DNA of 53,159 nt from Campylobacterales bacterium (GTDB taxonomy: Bacteria; Campylobacterota; Campylobacteria; Campylobacterales; Sulfurovaceae), in the NCBI GenBank assembly GCA_014763895.1, contig JACXUM010000013.1, positions 1-53,159 of the forward strand, read 5' to 3'. Below, one piece after another: positions 16,935-26,366 of the stretch. Made by a program: the position numbers and the translations under genes. The notes below the pieces were generated by a model that worked only from the letters and a program-made list of their open reading frames with translations, searched no databases and was not told the DNA's origin. Position 1 is the stretch's first letter; each line of letters opens with the position of its first letter.

Positions 16935-17639
16935 ATGAAACGTGCATTTCTCTTTGGTTACGGCAATCACGGCAAACCGATTGCCAAAGGATTGAGCGCA
17001 GACGGTTTTTATGTTGTGGTTATTGAGGGCGAAGAGAAAAAGCAGCAGCAAGCAGTCGAAGACGGATTTGCAGATACCTATTTGATCGATGTGACCAATG
17101 ATGAACATCTAAAAAAGCTTGATATCCAAACACAGGATCAGCTTGTCTGTGTGATGGATGATGAACATTTGAACGTCTTTTTGACGCTTTCTCTCCGTTC
17201 ATTATTTGAAACAAACACGATTTTGGCAATATCCGATTCGATTCACACAACCCGAAAGCTACAAATGGCAGGTGCAGACAAGGTGATAGACCTGTATGAA
17301 GTGAGTGCAAACCGTATCCACAATATTCTTAAACGTCCTGTCGCTACTAAACTTTTGGAAGGTTTTATTAATGATAAACACCAAATCGGGTTTAGGGAGA
17401 TCATGATCCCCGAAGGGTCTTGTCTTGACGGGATGATGACGGATGAATACCGTTTTGAAGAGCATAAGGTTTTGTTGGTCGGGATGATCGATAGGGAGTT
17501 GAGCAACAATTTTATCTTTGTAACAACAGGGATCAACCATAAACTTGATAGCGGTGATACGATAGTGTGTATAGGGAATGAAGAGAACCTGGGTGCATTT
17601 GAAAAACATATATACAGTTCAACAAAGGATGCAAATTGA
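16935..17639 (+). CDS. Stand-alone RCK (TrkA-N/TrkA-C) regulatory protein
   Basis: 234 aa, no membrane segment. The N-terminal Rossmann domain has GYGNHGK (8-14) and the acidic strand-2 end VVVIEGE; the C-terminal half (about 150-234) is a TrkA-C domain (GSCLDGM; LDSGDTIVCIG). Such proteins assemble as a gating ring with K+ channels or transporters. It starts two bases after the channel gene, and that channel already has its own RCK pair, so a mixed gating ring of fused and free RCK units is possible. The 3' end overlaps gpsA by four bases. Confidence 0.85.
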   Translation: MKRAFLFGYGNHGKPIAKGLSADGFYVVVIEGEEKKQQQAVEDGFADTYLIDVTNDEHLKKLDIQTQDQLVCVMDDEHLNVFLTLSLRSLFETNTILAISDSIHTTRKLQMAGADKVIDLYEVSANRIHNILKRPVATKLLEGFINDKHQIGFREIMIPEGSCLDGMMTDEYRFEEHKVLLVGMIDRELSNNFIFVTTGINHKLDSGDTIVCIGNEENLGAFEKHIYSSTKDAN

Positions 17640-18523
17640 AAATAGCGATCATAGGTGCCGGTAAATGGGGGCAGGCACTTTATCATGCTTATAGTCAAAA
17701 AAATGATGTAGTGATCTATTCCCGTACACCAAAAGAGATAGAACATTTTGTTCCATTGGATGAGGCCTTAAGCAGAGAATATCTTATCATCGCGATTCCG
17801 GCACAAAGCGTACGTTCATGGATGCAGGAGAATTTTGTAGATAAGGGACAGAAAATATTGGTCGCAGCAAAAGGGATAGAGACGAGTACAGGAGCATTTT
17901 TGAATGATATCTATTCGGAATTTGTCTCTTCTGATAGATTGGCTTTTATCTCCGGCCCCTCTTTTGCGGCAGAAGTGCAGCAATCTCTTCCCACAGCACT
18001 GATCATCAGTTCGACCAATCTTGAACTGGCGCAGTTGTATGCGGATGTGCTTCCGGATTTTATCAAAGGATACATCAGCGATGACGTCATCGGTGCGGAA
18101 GTTGCAGGTGCCTATAAGAACGTCATCGCCATAGCAGGCGGTGTCTGCGACGGTCTTGGTCTTGGCAATAATGCAAGGGCGGCATTGATCTCAAGAGGCT
18201 TGGTTGAGATGACCCGTTTTGGTACTTTTTTTGGTGCAAAAACGGAAACTTTCCTGTCACTGGGCGGGGCGGGAGACCTTTTTTTGACAGCCAGCTCGAC
18301 GCTTTCTAGGAACTACCGTGTTGGGATAGGGCTTGCCAAGGGTAAAAAGATAGAAAAGATATTAGAAGAGCTTGGAGAAGTTGCAGAAGGGGTTCCTACC
18401 GCAAAGGCATTGTATAAGATAGCCAAAGAGAAACAGATCTATCTTCCTATCGCAGCAGAGGTCTATGCTATGATCGAAGAGGGTAAAGACCCGCTTCAAA
18501 GCGTAAAAGATCTATTGCGATAA
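17636..18523 (+). CDS. gpsA: Glycerol-3-phosphate dehydrogenase (NAD(P)+)
   Basis: 295 aa. It reduces dihydroxyacetone phosphate to sn-glycerol 3-phosphate, the backbone of phospholipids. Dinucleotide-binding GAGKWGQAL (7-15), SGPSFAAEV (about 105-113), the catalytic lysine region AGAYKNVIAIAGG, and NNARAALISRGLVEM / SLGGAGDLFLT confirm it. It starts with TTG at 17636 inside the end of the RCK gene, a coupled overlap. Its 3' end overlaps the convergent eptA-like gene by 12 bp. In Campylobacter gatB and gpsA are neighbours, as I recall; here two potassium-channel genes lie between them. Confidence 0.94.
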   Translation: MKIAIIGAGKWGQALYHAYSQKNDVVIYSRTPKEIEHFVPLDEALSREYLIIAIPAQSVRSWMQENFVDKGQKILVAAKGIETSTGAFLNDIYSEFVSSDRLAFISGPSFAAEVQQSLPTALIISSTNLELAQLYADVLPDFIKGYISDDVIGAEVAGAYKNVIAIAGGVCDGLGLGNNARAALISRGLVEMTRFGTFFGAKTETFLSLGGAGDLFLTASSTLSRNYRVGIGLAKGKKIEKILEELGEVAEGVPTAKALYKIAKEKQIYLPIAAEVYAMIEEGKDPLQSVKDLLR

Positions 18524-20080
18524 AATATCCAGTTTTTTATCATACACCTCTGTTTGGACATTGAATAAACCAAGCAGTGTAGAGAAAAGATTGTCATGGG
18601 TATACGTGTTGCCCGCTTTCTTTTCAAGAATCTTTTTATCGATAGGAAAATCTTTTCCAAACCACATGATAGCACCGATATGTTTCTGTTCATCGGGTGC
18701 CATGAAATAAGGCAACCCATGCAGATAAACACCATGTTCTCCCAATGACTCTCCGTGATCGGCCATATAGATCATCGCCGTATCAGCATTTTCTTGATAG
18801 TTTTTGAGAAGGGCAATGACTTTTGATAAAAAATAATCGGTATAAAGAATGGCATTGTCATAGGCATTCTGTATCGATTCCTGAGAACAGGTCTCCAATT
18901 GGCTGGTTTGGCATACGGGTGTATATTGTTCAAATGATTTTGGATAGCGTTTATAGTAAGCCGGACCATGGTTGCCCATCTGGTGCAGTACGATCAATAG
19001 ATCATTGTTGTCTTGTCCGATCATTTTCTCCAAGCCGACCAGCATCCCCTCATCTCTGCATTCTCCTTCACACATGGTATTGGTTTGCGGTGTTTTATAG
19101 GAGATATAGTCTATCCTGTCTGCAACGCCTTTGGAATTTGAATTATTGTCTCTCCAGATGATATTGACACCCGCATGGGTGAGTATGTCAAGTACATTTT
19201 CGGTATAGAGCCCTTTATCTGTGTTGTAATTACTTCTGCCAAAGTAAGAGAACATACACGGTACGCTTTCGGCAGTACTGGTGCCGCAGGAATACATTTG
19301 CGGAAAGTTAATAATATCTTCTTGTTTGAGGAGCGGATTGGTCTCTCTTGCATATCCGTTCAATGAAAAGTGGTCCGCCCTTGCGGCTTCGCCAACGACC
19401 ATTACGATAATCTTTCTTTTGGCGTGAGGTTCAATTTTTGCATCTCTGCCCAACGGTTTGACTGTTTTATCGATCGTCCATACTTGTTCATAGGTAAAGG
19501 CAACGACATTATAGATAGCGGTGATGGGGTTGGTATAAAGGCGCAGCTCTCTATGTTCTCTGAAAAAAGAAGCGTAAAATTTAGAAAAAGAAAAGAGTAC
19601 GACAGCGATCAAAACAAGATGCAAAAGGAGCGTTTTGATCCTGGCTGAAAATTCCGTCTTCAAAGGACGGGATATGAGTGACGTCCTGTAAACCAGATAG
19701 GAAGGTACAAGTCCCAGTATAAAGAAATAGCCGAACAACTTGATACTCATCAGGTCTAATGTTTCAGCGCTATCCGTCTGCATGATATTGGCTATCATTG
19801 TTTTATCAATGACAATATTATAGCTTTGCATAAAATAGTTGATAAGCGATGAACTGATTAGTGCAAAGATAACCATCGGTTTAATGGTCATTTTAAATGA
19901 AACCATGCTAAGCATGATCACGGTCAAAGCATAGATGACGATACCCAAAGAGAATATGAAGCCGATATTTTCAATATTTAAAGGATAGGTTTTAAATACA
20001 TTGTTAAAAAAAGAGAGATTGTCAAACAGCACTATAAAAAGCGATGCAAAGATAATCAGCCTGTTTTGAGTGATTTGCAA
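18512..20080 (-). CDS. Lipid A/LPS phosphoethanolamine transferase (EptA family)
   Basis: 522 aa. Five N-terminal transmembrane helices (about 8-24, 40-60, 67-85, 113-131, 150-168) carry a periplasmic alkaline-phosphatase-fold domain. The nucleophile is the second Thr of CGTSTAESVPCMF (Thr269 by comparison with MCR/EptA enzymes), between disulfide cysteines 265 and 275. VVGEAARADHFSLNGY holds the metal-binding Glu, and ADHGESLGEHG holds the Asp-His zinc ligands. Further Cys pairs (MCEGEC; CQTSQLETC) match the disulfides of the family. It moves phosphoethanolamine from phosphatidylethanolamine to lipid A or another acceptor, such as the flagellar rod in Campylobacter EptC. It starts with TTG at 20080 after AAGGA. 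Confidence 0.9.
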   Translation of the reverse strand: MQITQNRLIIFASLFIVLFDNLSFFNNVFKTYPLNIENIGFIFSLGIVIYALTVIMLSMVSFKMTIKPMVIFALISSSLINYFMQSYNIVIDKTMIANIMQTDSAETLDLMSIKLFGYFFILGLVPSYLVYRTSLISRPLKTEFSARIKTLLLHLVLIAVVLFSFSKFYASFFREHRELRLYTNPITAIYNVVAFTYEQVWTIDKTVKPLGRDAKIEPHAKRKIIVMVVGEAARADHFSLNGYARETNPLLKQEDIINFPQMYSCGTSTAESVPCMFSYFGRSNYNTDKGLYTENVLDILTHAGVNIIWRDNNSNSKGVADRIDYISYKTPQTNTMCEGECRDEGMLVGLEKMIGQDNNDLLIVLHQMGNHGPAYYKRYPKSFEQYTPVCQTSQLETCSQESIQNAYDNAILYTDYFLSKVIALLKNYQENADTAMIYMADHGESLGEHGVYLHGLPYFMAPDEQKHIGAIMWFGKDFPIDKKILEKKAGNTYTHDNLFSTLLGLFNVQTEVYDKKLDILSQ

Positions 20081-20168
20081 TAGTTTTCCTTCAAGTCTAA
20101 TAATGGCGTAATCATAGCAAAATAGTTTAACAAATCAAAAAATTTATCTTATTTAGTATCATTTAAAT

Positions 20169-20191
20169 TAGATTCTTTTTGATAGAATCTA
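20169..20191. promoter_or_regulatory. Perfect 8-bp inverted repeat upstream of tamA
   Basis: TAGATTCT and AGAATCTA are separated by seven bases, ending 20 bases before the preferred tamA start, in the divergent region with the eptA-like gene. It could be an operator for a dimeric regulator or a hairpin near the mRNA 5' end. A TTG within it is unlikely to be the start codon. Confidence 0.45.
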
Positions 20192-20211
20192 TAAATGGAA
20201 TGGATCAAACA

Positions 20212-21969
20212 ATGCCTAATTTGAGAATATTTTTATTCATTATCATATTTATACAAACGCTTTATGCAGATGAGATAGAATTGCCTACTCATATGGTTGT
20301 TCTATCTGGCCAACAGGTATTTGATGAAGATGATGTTTTTGATGCTTTAGGTGTTGATCAGCCGAGCTTTTTCCAGTTTTGGAAAGACAAAACCCCGAAG
20401 ATGAAAGATAAACTCCTCCCTTCTATTAAACCGACATTGAAAAGTTTTTATGACTCTGAAGGGTTTTATGATGCCAATTTTACGGTGAAAGAGACCAATA
20501 GTACGGTCTATATAGGTATCCAAGAGAATCTGCCCGTAATAGTAAATGATATCAATATCAGCAGCGATTACGATATCTCAAAGTTTGTTACGGTAAAGAA
20601 AGGCGAACGTTTCAGAGCCAAAAAATTCATTACGGTCAAACATGACATCATCGAAGCATTGCTTCAAGATGGGTATTGCAGTTACGATCTGGACACCAAG
20701 GCCTATGTAGATCTGGATACGCATCAAGTCGATCTGAGATACGTGCTTAAAAAAGGAGGCGTTTGTACTTTTGGAGAAACCAATGTAACAGGGCTTGAGA
20801 GCATTGATGAAAAAGTTGTGATTTCAAGGGTCTTTGCACGCGAAGGTGGACGTTTTGATACCAGAAAGATCAAACAGACCTATGCCAATCTTTATAGGCT
20901 TGATGCTTTTGATACCGTCATGGTCAATTTTGACCGTAAATTTTATAATGTTGTACCCGTAGATATCACAGTGACCGAAACAGGCAAGCCTTATCATCTG
21001 GAGGGCGGCGCAGGGTTTGATACCTATGTGGGAGCTCGCATAAAGGGTGAGGTGATCAAAAAGAATTTTTTTGGCAATGCACAAAAAGGAACGTTGCGGG
21101 CTGCCTGGTCACAACGGGAACAGTTGATACAGGCAGATTTTTTTAAACCGGCATGGTTTGATCTCTTTGGATACTATTTGGATTTTGGAGCGACACTGGG
21201 ATATTCAAATCTTGAATATGAAGGTTTCATCGAAAAAAAAGCCTATTCCAGAGCTTATCTTGAACATGAACGCGAAAAATTCAGAATCCGTGCAGGACTT
21301 GCACTCGAAAATATCGATATTGCTTTAGTAGATAACCTGAAAAACAACCAAGCGCTTAAACAAGCGATCAATGACGGGACATTTCTGCTTTTCTATCCGT
21401 ATGTAGAGTGCGTGTACGATGCAAGGGATTCAAAGCTCAACCCAAGATACGGTTATTACCTTTCTGGATATTTGGAATACGGTGTTCCATATAATGATGA
21501 GGCCAGTGCCTATACCAAAACACTTTTAGAAGGAAGGCTTATCCACTCGTTTGGAGAGCTAACCCTTGCGGCTGTTGCAAAAGCCGGAGTGATAGATGAG
21601 ACTTCAAACGAGATACCCGAATCCAGACTATTTTTTGGAGGGGGATCCTTCAGTAACCGCGCTTACGGTTTTAGACAGATCGGTGTTATTGTCTCTCCAA
21701 CAGAATACTCTATCGAAGGTGCTTTAAGCATGTTGAATCTTTCTTTTGAAGCGGATTATCCTGTGTGGGGAGATTTTTATGGTGCAGTATTTACGGATAA
21801 CACGATGCTGACCTCTGAAAGTTATGATTTTTCGGGAGATATTATCACATCGGCCGGTGTGGGGGTGCGTTATATGACCCCTATCGGTCCTTTTAAACTG
21901 GATGTAGCGGTCAATGTCAACAAACCATCAGATTACAGTATTTCATTTCAGATAGGACAATCATTTTGA
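20212..21969 (+). CDS. tamA: TamA/BamA-type outer-membrane assembly protein
   Basis: About 585 aa. A signal peptide (MPNLRIFLFIIIFIQTLYA) follows the ATG at 20212; ATG 20200 or TTG 20179 would add residues before it. The N-terminal third holds POTRA-like units (FVTVKKGERFRAKKF; CTFGETNVTGLESIDEKVV..V..REGGRFDTRKI). The rest is an Omp85 beta barrel with NPRYGYYLSGYLEYG and the C-terminal GVGVRYMTPIGPFKLDVAV, ending in a phenylalanine (IGQSF). TamA with TamB moves lipids or certain proteins to the outer membrane. The tamB start overlaps its stop by four bases, which favours TamA over BamA. Confidence 0.88.
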   Translation: MPNLRIFLFIIIFIQTLYADEIELPTHMVVLSGQQVFDEDDVFDALGVDQPSFFQFWKDKTPKMKDKLLPSIKPTLKSFYDSEGFYDANFTVKETNSTVYIGIQENLPVIVNDINISSDYDISKFVTVKKGERFRAKKFITVKHDIIEALLQDGYCSYDLDTKAYVDLDTHQVDLRYVLKKGGVCTFGETNVTGLESIDEKVVISRVFAREGGRFDTRKIKQTYANLYRLDAFDTVMVNFDRKFYNVVPVDITVTETGKPYHLEGGAGFDTYVGARIKGEVIKKNFFGNAQKGTLRAAWSQREQLIQADFFKPAWFDLFGYYLDFGATLGYSNLEYEGFIEKKAYSRAYLEHEREKFRIRAGLALENIDIALVDNLKNNQALKQAINDGTFLLFYPYVECVYDARDSKLNPRYGYYLSGYLEYGVPYNDEASAYTKTLLEGRLIHSFGELTLAAVAKAGVIDETSNEIPESRLFFGGGSFSNRAYGFRQIGVIVSPTEYSIEGALSMLNLSFEADYPVWGDFYGAVFTDNTMLTSESYDFSGDIITSAGVGVRYMTPIGPFKLDVAVNVNKPSDYSISFQIGQSF

Positions 21970-24900
21970 GAAGAGAAGTCATAGAAGATCACAGCAGTTG
22001 GTTAAAAAAAGTTTTGATCTATGCAATACTTTTTTTTGTAGCGCTTGGAAGTATCATTTATTTTATTGCAAATTCTTCTTGGGTTATCCAAAAAGCAGCA
22101 CAGAAATTTGCTCATGAGTACCATATAACCTACACCGATATAAGCGGAAATGCATTTTCTGGAATCGAAATTGATGATCCGGCTTTTATGAAAAAACCGT
22201 TGGCAAAAAGGATAACGATAAAATGGAATCCCAATGCATTGCTTCAAAAAAAGATACTCATCACTAAGCTGGAGATTGAACGTGCGGATGTAGATACGAT
22301 TAAAGCACTGATCGCATCATTCGATACGAACGGAAGTGAGAGTTCAGAACCGTTTGATTTTATGGTAGAGCTTAATGATGTATTAGTCAGTATCGATCCG
22401 TTTACCGAAAAAAATATCAATTTTTCTTTTATAAGGCTAAATGCAGACAGTATTGCTTATCGATATGATGGTTTTGAACTCATCAATGCTCAAATATTTG
22501 CTGATTCAAATTTGACAAAATTGATATTTGAAGGAAGTTTCACTGACAGGAATCTGGATATCATGCATCTTGAGTTGAATGATGTCAATACGACGGAAAT
22601 TGTTAAAATGCTGCAAGGTACTCAGGAGAGCAATATCACATCTTCCAGTGATACATCAGAGTCTATCTTTCTCCCAAAACGTGTCTACATAGGTAAGTTG
22701 ATCACCTCATTGCAACCTTATGAATATCAGCCTGTCAAACTGGAACAAACTGTTTTGAACGCAGATGACGTCATGTTTGATTTAGAAAAACTGTCGATGG
22801 AACGAGGCAATGTTGAACTGAATGTTACAACGAACCTGTCAAATGCTTTATATCGTGGTACTTTTAAAGACAATGCAATGATCGGAACCTTACATGTTGT
22901 TCCGACAAAGTATCTTTTTGAATATTACGATCTACCACTCAGAAAAGAGGCATTTGGAGAGATTCGTGTTGATTTCAATGCCTCTAAAGAACAGGTAGTT
23001 GCGAATCTTAAAGCAAATGCGACAGAAATATTGCAGGGCAAAAAAGATGATTTTAATATAGATATCAATGATCTGCGTTCCCATATTGTCTATCAGGTTG
23101 CCGATCATTCGATTCAGGCAGATTCTCATGCTTTGATTACAACTCCTTATGCCAAAGATATCAATATAAGCAATACATTCAGGAAGGATGAAAATATCAC
23201 TTATGAAGGTGAGATCAAAGCAGCAAATATTATCGGGATGGATGCCAAATTGGCAAAACCGATCGGTCATCCGACTATTGCATACCATGGGGATAAGCAG
23301 AGTATCTATGCGAAACTGGATGCCGATAACGTGCAAGGTGATTTTAATTCCAGTGACCTCAAGAAAGGGTTTTTGCATCTTGAGACAAAAAGAGTGCTAA
23401 AACTTGCAGAGATGATCCAACTGCCCCAAGAGCTTCAAGAAGCCAATGGTACTTTAAAAGCGGATATACCGATTTCATTTGATGCCGATACAACGGTCGA
23501 AGGAACAATGAAGATCGGTTCCAATCTTGCTAATATCGATGCCCGTATAGTTTACGGCAAAACTATAGAGATCGAACTTTTAAACCGTATCCCTGATGAT
23601 TCTTTAATGAGACCATTTTATAAAACAGTGAAATGGGATGCGTTCAACCCCACGAAAATAATGTTCACGATAGGTAAAGAAACGGTAGATGTCAGGGTTG
23701 AGAGTAGTGTATTGAAAGCATCGGCAGATTACAGGCTCAAGAGTTCTGAAATTAAAGGAAAACTTTCAGTCGGCGGTATGGATACGGATATTAAGGGTAT
23801 TTTGAACAAGCAGTTCGGTCTGAATATCAAGGCACAATCTCTTCAGGCATTGATGAAAAATCTACAATCGGTTTATACTTTTGAGGAGATTCCAAAGATC
23901 GAGGGGAGTGCCGATATCCATGCAGATGTAAAAGGTCTTAAAAAAGCCGAGATCAGATTGACTTCGTCGAAATTGTACTATGAGGCTGACCGCAAAACGA
24001 CCCATACCGTGAGCGATGTTTCACTGCAGGGCCATATAGAAGGTCAGACATTGACAGTGGAGAAGTATGCTTTTATCTATGATAAACAAAAATTCTTTGC
24101 TACAAGGTCATCGAATTTGACATTGGATGGTGATATCATAAAGATGGGTGAGTTTTGGGTCAATGATCAACTAAAAAATGAAGGAAGTTATAACCTCACA
24201 ACACAAAAAGGCCGTTTTTCTTCTAAAGCGGAACGATTGCACATTGTACATGAAAGTGCCGAATTTGACAGCAAGATTGATCTTGAGACATCGCTTGATG
24301 GCAATCAAACGGATATCAAGGGTCAAATAGTGCTTCTAGGCGGTAATGTCTATTATGATGCCCAGCAAAAAAGTTTTGCCGGTGATGATGATATCATTAT
24401 GGTTCAGGAGCTTAAAAAGAAAAAACAAAATTCTTTCATGGAAAATCTCAGTACCATGATACAGGTGAAAACCAAAGAGCCGCTTATTTATAAGCAGGGT
24501 GATATTGATGTACAGATCAGTGCGGATCTTGGCGTATATAAATCCGAGCATGCACCATTGACCGTCGTAGGGTCTGTTGAGATACCAGAAGGCGGAAGTT
24601 ATCAGTTTGAAGATAAAAAATTTATTTTCAAAAAAAGCCATCTCTATTTTACTGGAAAACCCAGTAAACCGATCATTGACGCAACGCTCACCTATAAATC
24701 GCTCAATTATCTTATCACTATTGCTGCTTCAGGGACACCGGATGCACCGATCATCAATTTTTCTTCTTCTCCTAGTCTGACCAGGGAACAAATCCTGGCC
24801 GTTATCCTGTTTGATTCCGAAGAAGCTGCCGGAACCAACAATGGTGACGATATGATGAGGATGATGGGCGGAGCCATGGCTAAATCTGTATTGTCAAATG

Positions 24901-25109
24901 CAGGGTTGAAAATCGATCATTTGGTACTGGGTGCGGGGAATAGTGTGGAGGTAGGTAAAAAATTGACCGATGATATCACCATTATCTATGTGAACGGAGA
25001 GGTTGCCAGCGTGAAGCTCAAATACAGACACACCGAACATACGGAAAGCGTCATAGAAGCAAGCGAGGTTTCGCAATCCTATGACATTATCTATAAAAGA
25101 GATTTTTAA
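21966..25109 (+). CDS. tamB: TamB-like translocation and assembly protein
   Basis: 1047 aa. One N-terminal membrane anchor (about residues 14-34) is followed by a long periplasmic beta-rich body of AsmA/TamB character and a C-terminal DUF490/TamB domain (VVGSVEIPEGGSYQFEDKKF; SKPIIDATLTYKS; SSPSLTREQILAVILFD; DDITIIYVNG). Such proteins form a hydrophobic groove bridging inner and outer membranes for phospholipid movement. It starts with TTG at 21966 overlapping the tamA stop, a clear tamAB operon. It is shorter than E. coli TamB (about 1260 aa), as is common in this phylum. Confidence 0.88.
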   Translation: MRREVIEDHSSWLKKVLIYAILFFVALGSIIYFIANSSWVIQKAAQKFAHEYHITYTDISGNAFSGIEIDDPAFMKKPLAKRITIKWNPNALLQKKILITKLEIERADVDTIKALIASFDTNGSESSEPFDFMVELNDVLVSIDPFTEKNINFSFIRLNADSIAYRYDGFELINAQIFADSNLTKLIFEGSFTDRNLDIMHLELNDVNTTEIVKMLQGTQESNITSSSDTSESIFLPKRVYIGKLITSLQPYEYQPVKLEQTVLNADDVMFDLEKLSMERGNVELNVTTNLSNALYRGTFKDNAMIGTLHVVPTKYLFEYYDLPLRKEAFGEIRVDFNASKEQVVANLKANATEILQGKKDDFNIDINDLRSHIVYQVADHSIQADSHALITTPYAKDINISNTFRKDENITYEGEIKAANIIGMDAKLAKPIGHPTIAYHGDKQSIYAKLDADNVQGDFNSSDLKKGFLHLETKRVLKLAEMIQLPQELQEANGTLKADIPISFDADTTVEGTMKIGSNLANIDARIVYGKTIEIELLNRIPDDSLMRPFYKTVKWDAFNPTKIMFTIGKETVDVRVESSVLKASADYRLKSSEIKGKLSVGGMDTDIKGILNKQFGLNIKAQSLQALMKNLQSVYTFEEIPKIEGSADIHADVKGLKKAEIRLTSSKLYYEADRKTTHTVSDVSLQGHIEGQTLTVEKYAFIYDKQKFFATRSSNLTLDGDIIKMGEFWVNDQLKNEGSYNLTTQKGRFSSKAERLHIVHESAEFDSKIDLETSLDGNQTDIKGQIVLLGGNVYYDAQQKSFAGDDDIIMVQELKKKKQNSFMENLSTMIQVKTKEPLIYKQGDIDVQISADLGVYKSEHAPLTVVGSVEIPEGGSYQFEDKKFIFKKSHLYFTGKPSKPIIDATLTYKSLNYLITIAASGTPDAPIINFSSSPSLTREQILAVILFDSEEAAGTNNGDDMMRMMGGAMAKSVLSNAGLKIDHLVLGAGNSVEVGKKLTDDITIIYVNGEVASVKLKYRHTEHTESVIEASEVSQSYDIIYKRDF

Positions 25110-25132
25110 AATATGATTTCAAGTTGGAGATT

Positions 25133-26272
25133 CTAGGAAAGACGGTTCTTAAAATCCTCATACCCGAATTCTCTGACAATTTCTACTGACCCATCTTTTC
25201 TTTGGATGGCAATATCGGGTAGTTTGATCCCATTGAAAGTTGTGGCTTTTACCATTGTATAGTGCATTTGATCTTCAAAGATGATCTTGTCTCCGATTTG
25301 AAGCGGTTGATCAAAACTATAATCCCCCATGATATCGCCGGCAAGACAGGTATTCCCCCCTAGGCGGTAGGTATAGGCTTTGTCCCCGGCTTCTGCGGCA
25401 TTACGCACTTCCGCACGGTAAGGCATGATAATGGTATCTGGCATATGTGCTTCTGCAGAAGTATCAAGGATGGCGATATCGACTCCGTTATGAACGATAT
25501 CAAGGACAGTAGCGATCAGTGATCCTGTCTCCCATCCGATGGCTTCACCGGGTTCAAGATAGATCTCTACGTTGTATTTGGATTTGAACGTATTGATGAG
25601 GCGGATAAGTTTTTCGATATCATATCCTTGCCGTGTGATATGGTGGCCGCCTCCAAAGTTGATCCATTTCATTTTTGGAATATATGTTCCAAATTTTTCC
25701 TCAAAGTGCTCAAGTACTTTCTCGAGTGCTTCACTGCCTTGTTCGCAGAGTGCATGCAGATGGAGGCCGTCACATTCATCCAGAATGCTTTCATCAAAAT
25801 TTGCCAATGTCGTCCCCAGCCTGGAATAGAGCCCGCATGGGTTATAGATCTCTTTTGGGGATTCACTGTATTCTGGGTTGACCCTCAATCCTAAGGAGAG
25901 GGAAGGATTGATCTCTTTGGCCCTTACTGCAAAACGTTTGAATTGAGCAGGAGAGTTAAATACCAAATGGTGTGAAATTTGTGCAATCTCATCGATATCC
26001 TCTTCTTTGAATGCGGGAGAGTAGGTATGAACTTCTTTCCTGAATGTTTCATGCGCAAGTTTTGCTTCATGCAGTCCGCTTGCACAGCATCCGTTCAGGT
26101 AAGGCCTGATGATGTCAAAACTTTTCCAAAGGGCGTAGCCTTTGAGCGCGAGGAGGACTTTTGCTCCGGTCTCCTTTTTGATATACGCTATTTTTTCAAG
26201 ATTGGCGATAAGACGTTCTTCTTCAAGCAGCCAGAGCGGTGATGGTAAATGGTTCATTGTATTTTTTTTCAT
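25133..26272 (-). CDS. nspC: Carboxynorspermidine/carboxyspermidine decarboxylase
   Basis: 379 aa PLP enzyme of alanine-racemase fold. It makes spermidine (or norspermidine) from its carboxy form, the last step of the polyamine route used by Campylobacterota. The PLP lysine is Lys44 in LLALKGYALW; HLHALCEQ, INFGGGHHIT, EPGEAIGW and GNTCLAGDIMGDY are family motifs. Neither possible start has a good ribosome site: ATG 26272, or ATG 26257 (MNHLPSPLWLLEEE), which matches better where homologues begin. The partner dehydrogenase gene is not adjacent. It is convergent with tamB. Confidence 0.92.
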   Translation of the reverse strand: MKKNTMNHLPSPLWLLEEERLIANLEKIAYIKKETGAKVLLALKGYALWKSFDIIRPYLNGCCASGLHEAKLAHETFRKEVHTYSPAFKEEDIDEIAQISHHLVFNSPAQFKRFAVRAKEINPSLSLGLRVNPEYSESPKEIYNPCGLYSRLGTTLANFDESILDECDGLHLHALCEQGSEALEKVLEHFEEKFGTYIPKMKWINFGGGHHITRQGYDIEKLIRLINTFKSKYNVEIYLEPGEAIGWETGSLIATVLDIVHNGVDIAILDTSAEAHMPDTIIMPYRAEVRNAAEAGDKAYTYRLGGNTCLAGDIMGDYSFDQPLQIGDKIIFEDQMHYTMVKATTFNGIKLPDIAIQRKDGSVEIVREFGYEDFKNRLS

Positions 26273-26312
26273 AGGTGACAGTATATCAACACTATACTAA
26301 ATTTAATTTTGA

Positions 26313-26318
26313 TATAAT
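26313..26318 (+). promoter_or_regulatory. Promoter -10 box (TGATATAAT, extended type)
   Basis: TATAAT preceded by TG-A lies 48 bases before the ATG of the 158-aa gene, in the divergent gap with nspC. Confidence 0.6.
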
Positions 26319-26366
26319 CAGTTATTCGGTGCCCATATAACATATCATAAGAAGGGGAAGGTATAA

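Noticed and set aside
21233-21240. A8 run in tamA as a third frameshift
   Set aside because: The frame continues normally on both sides with barrel-like sequence, so the run is genuine there.
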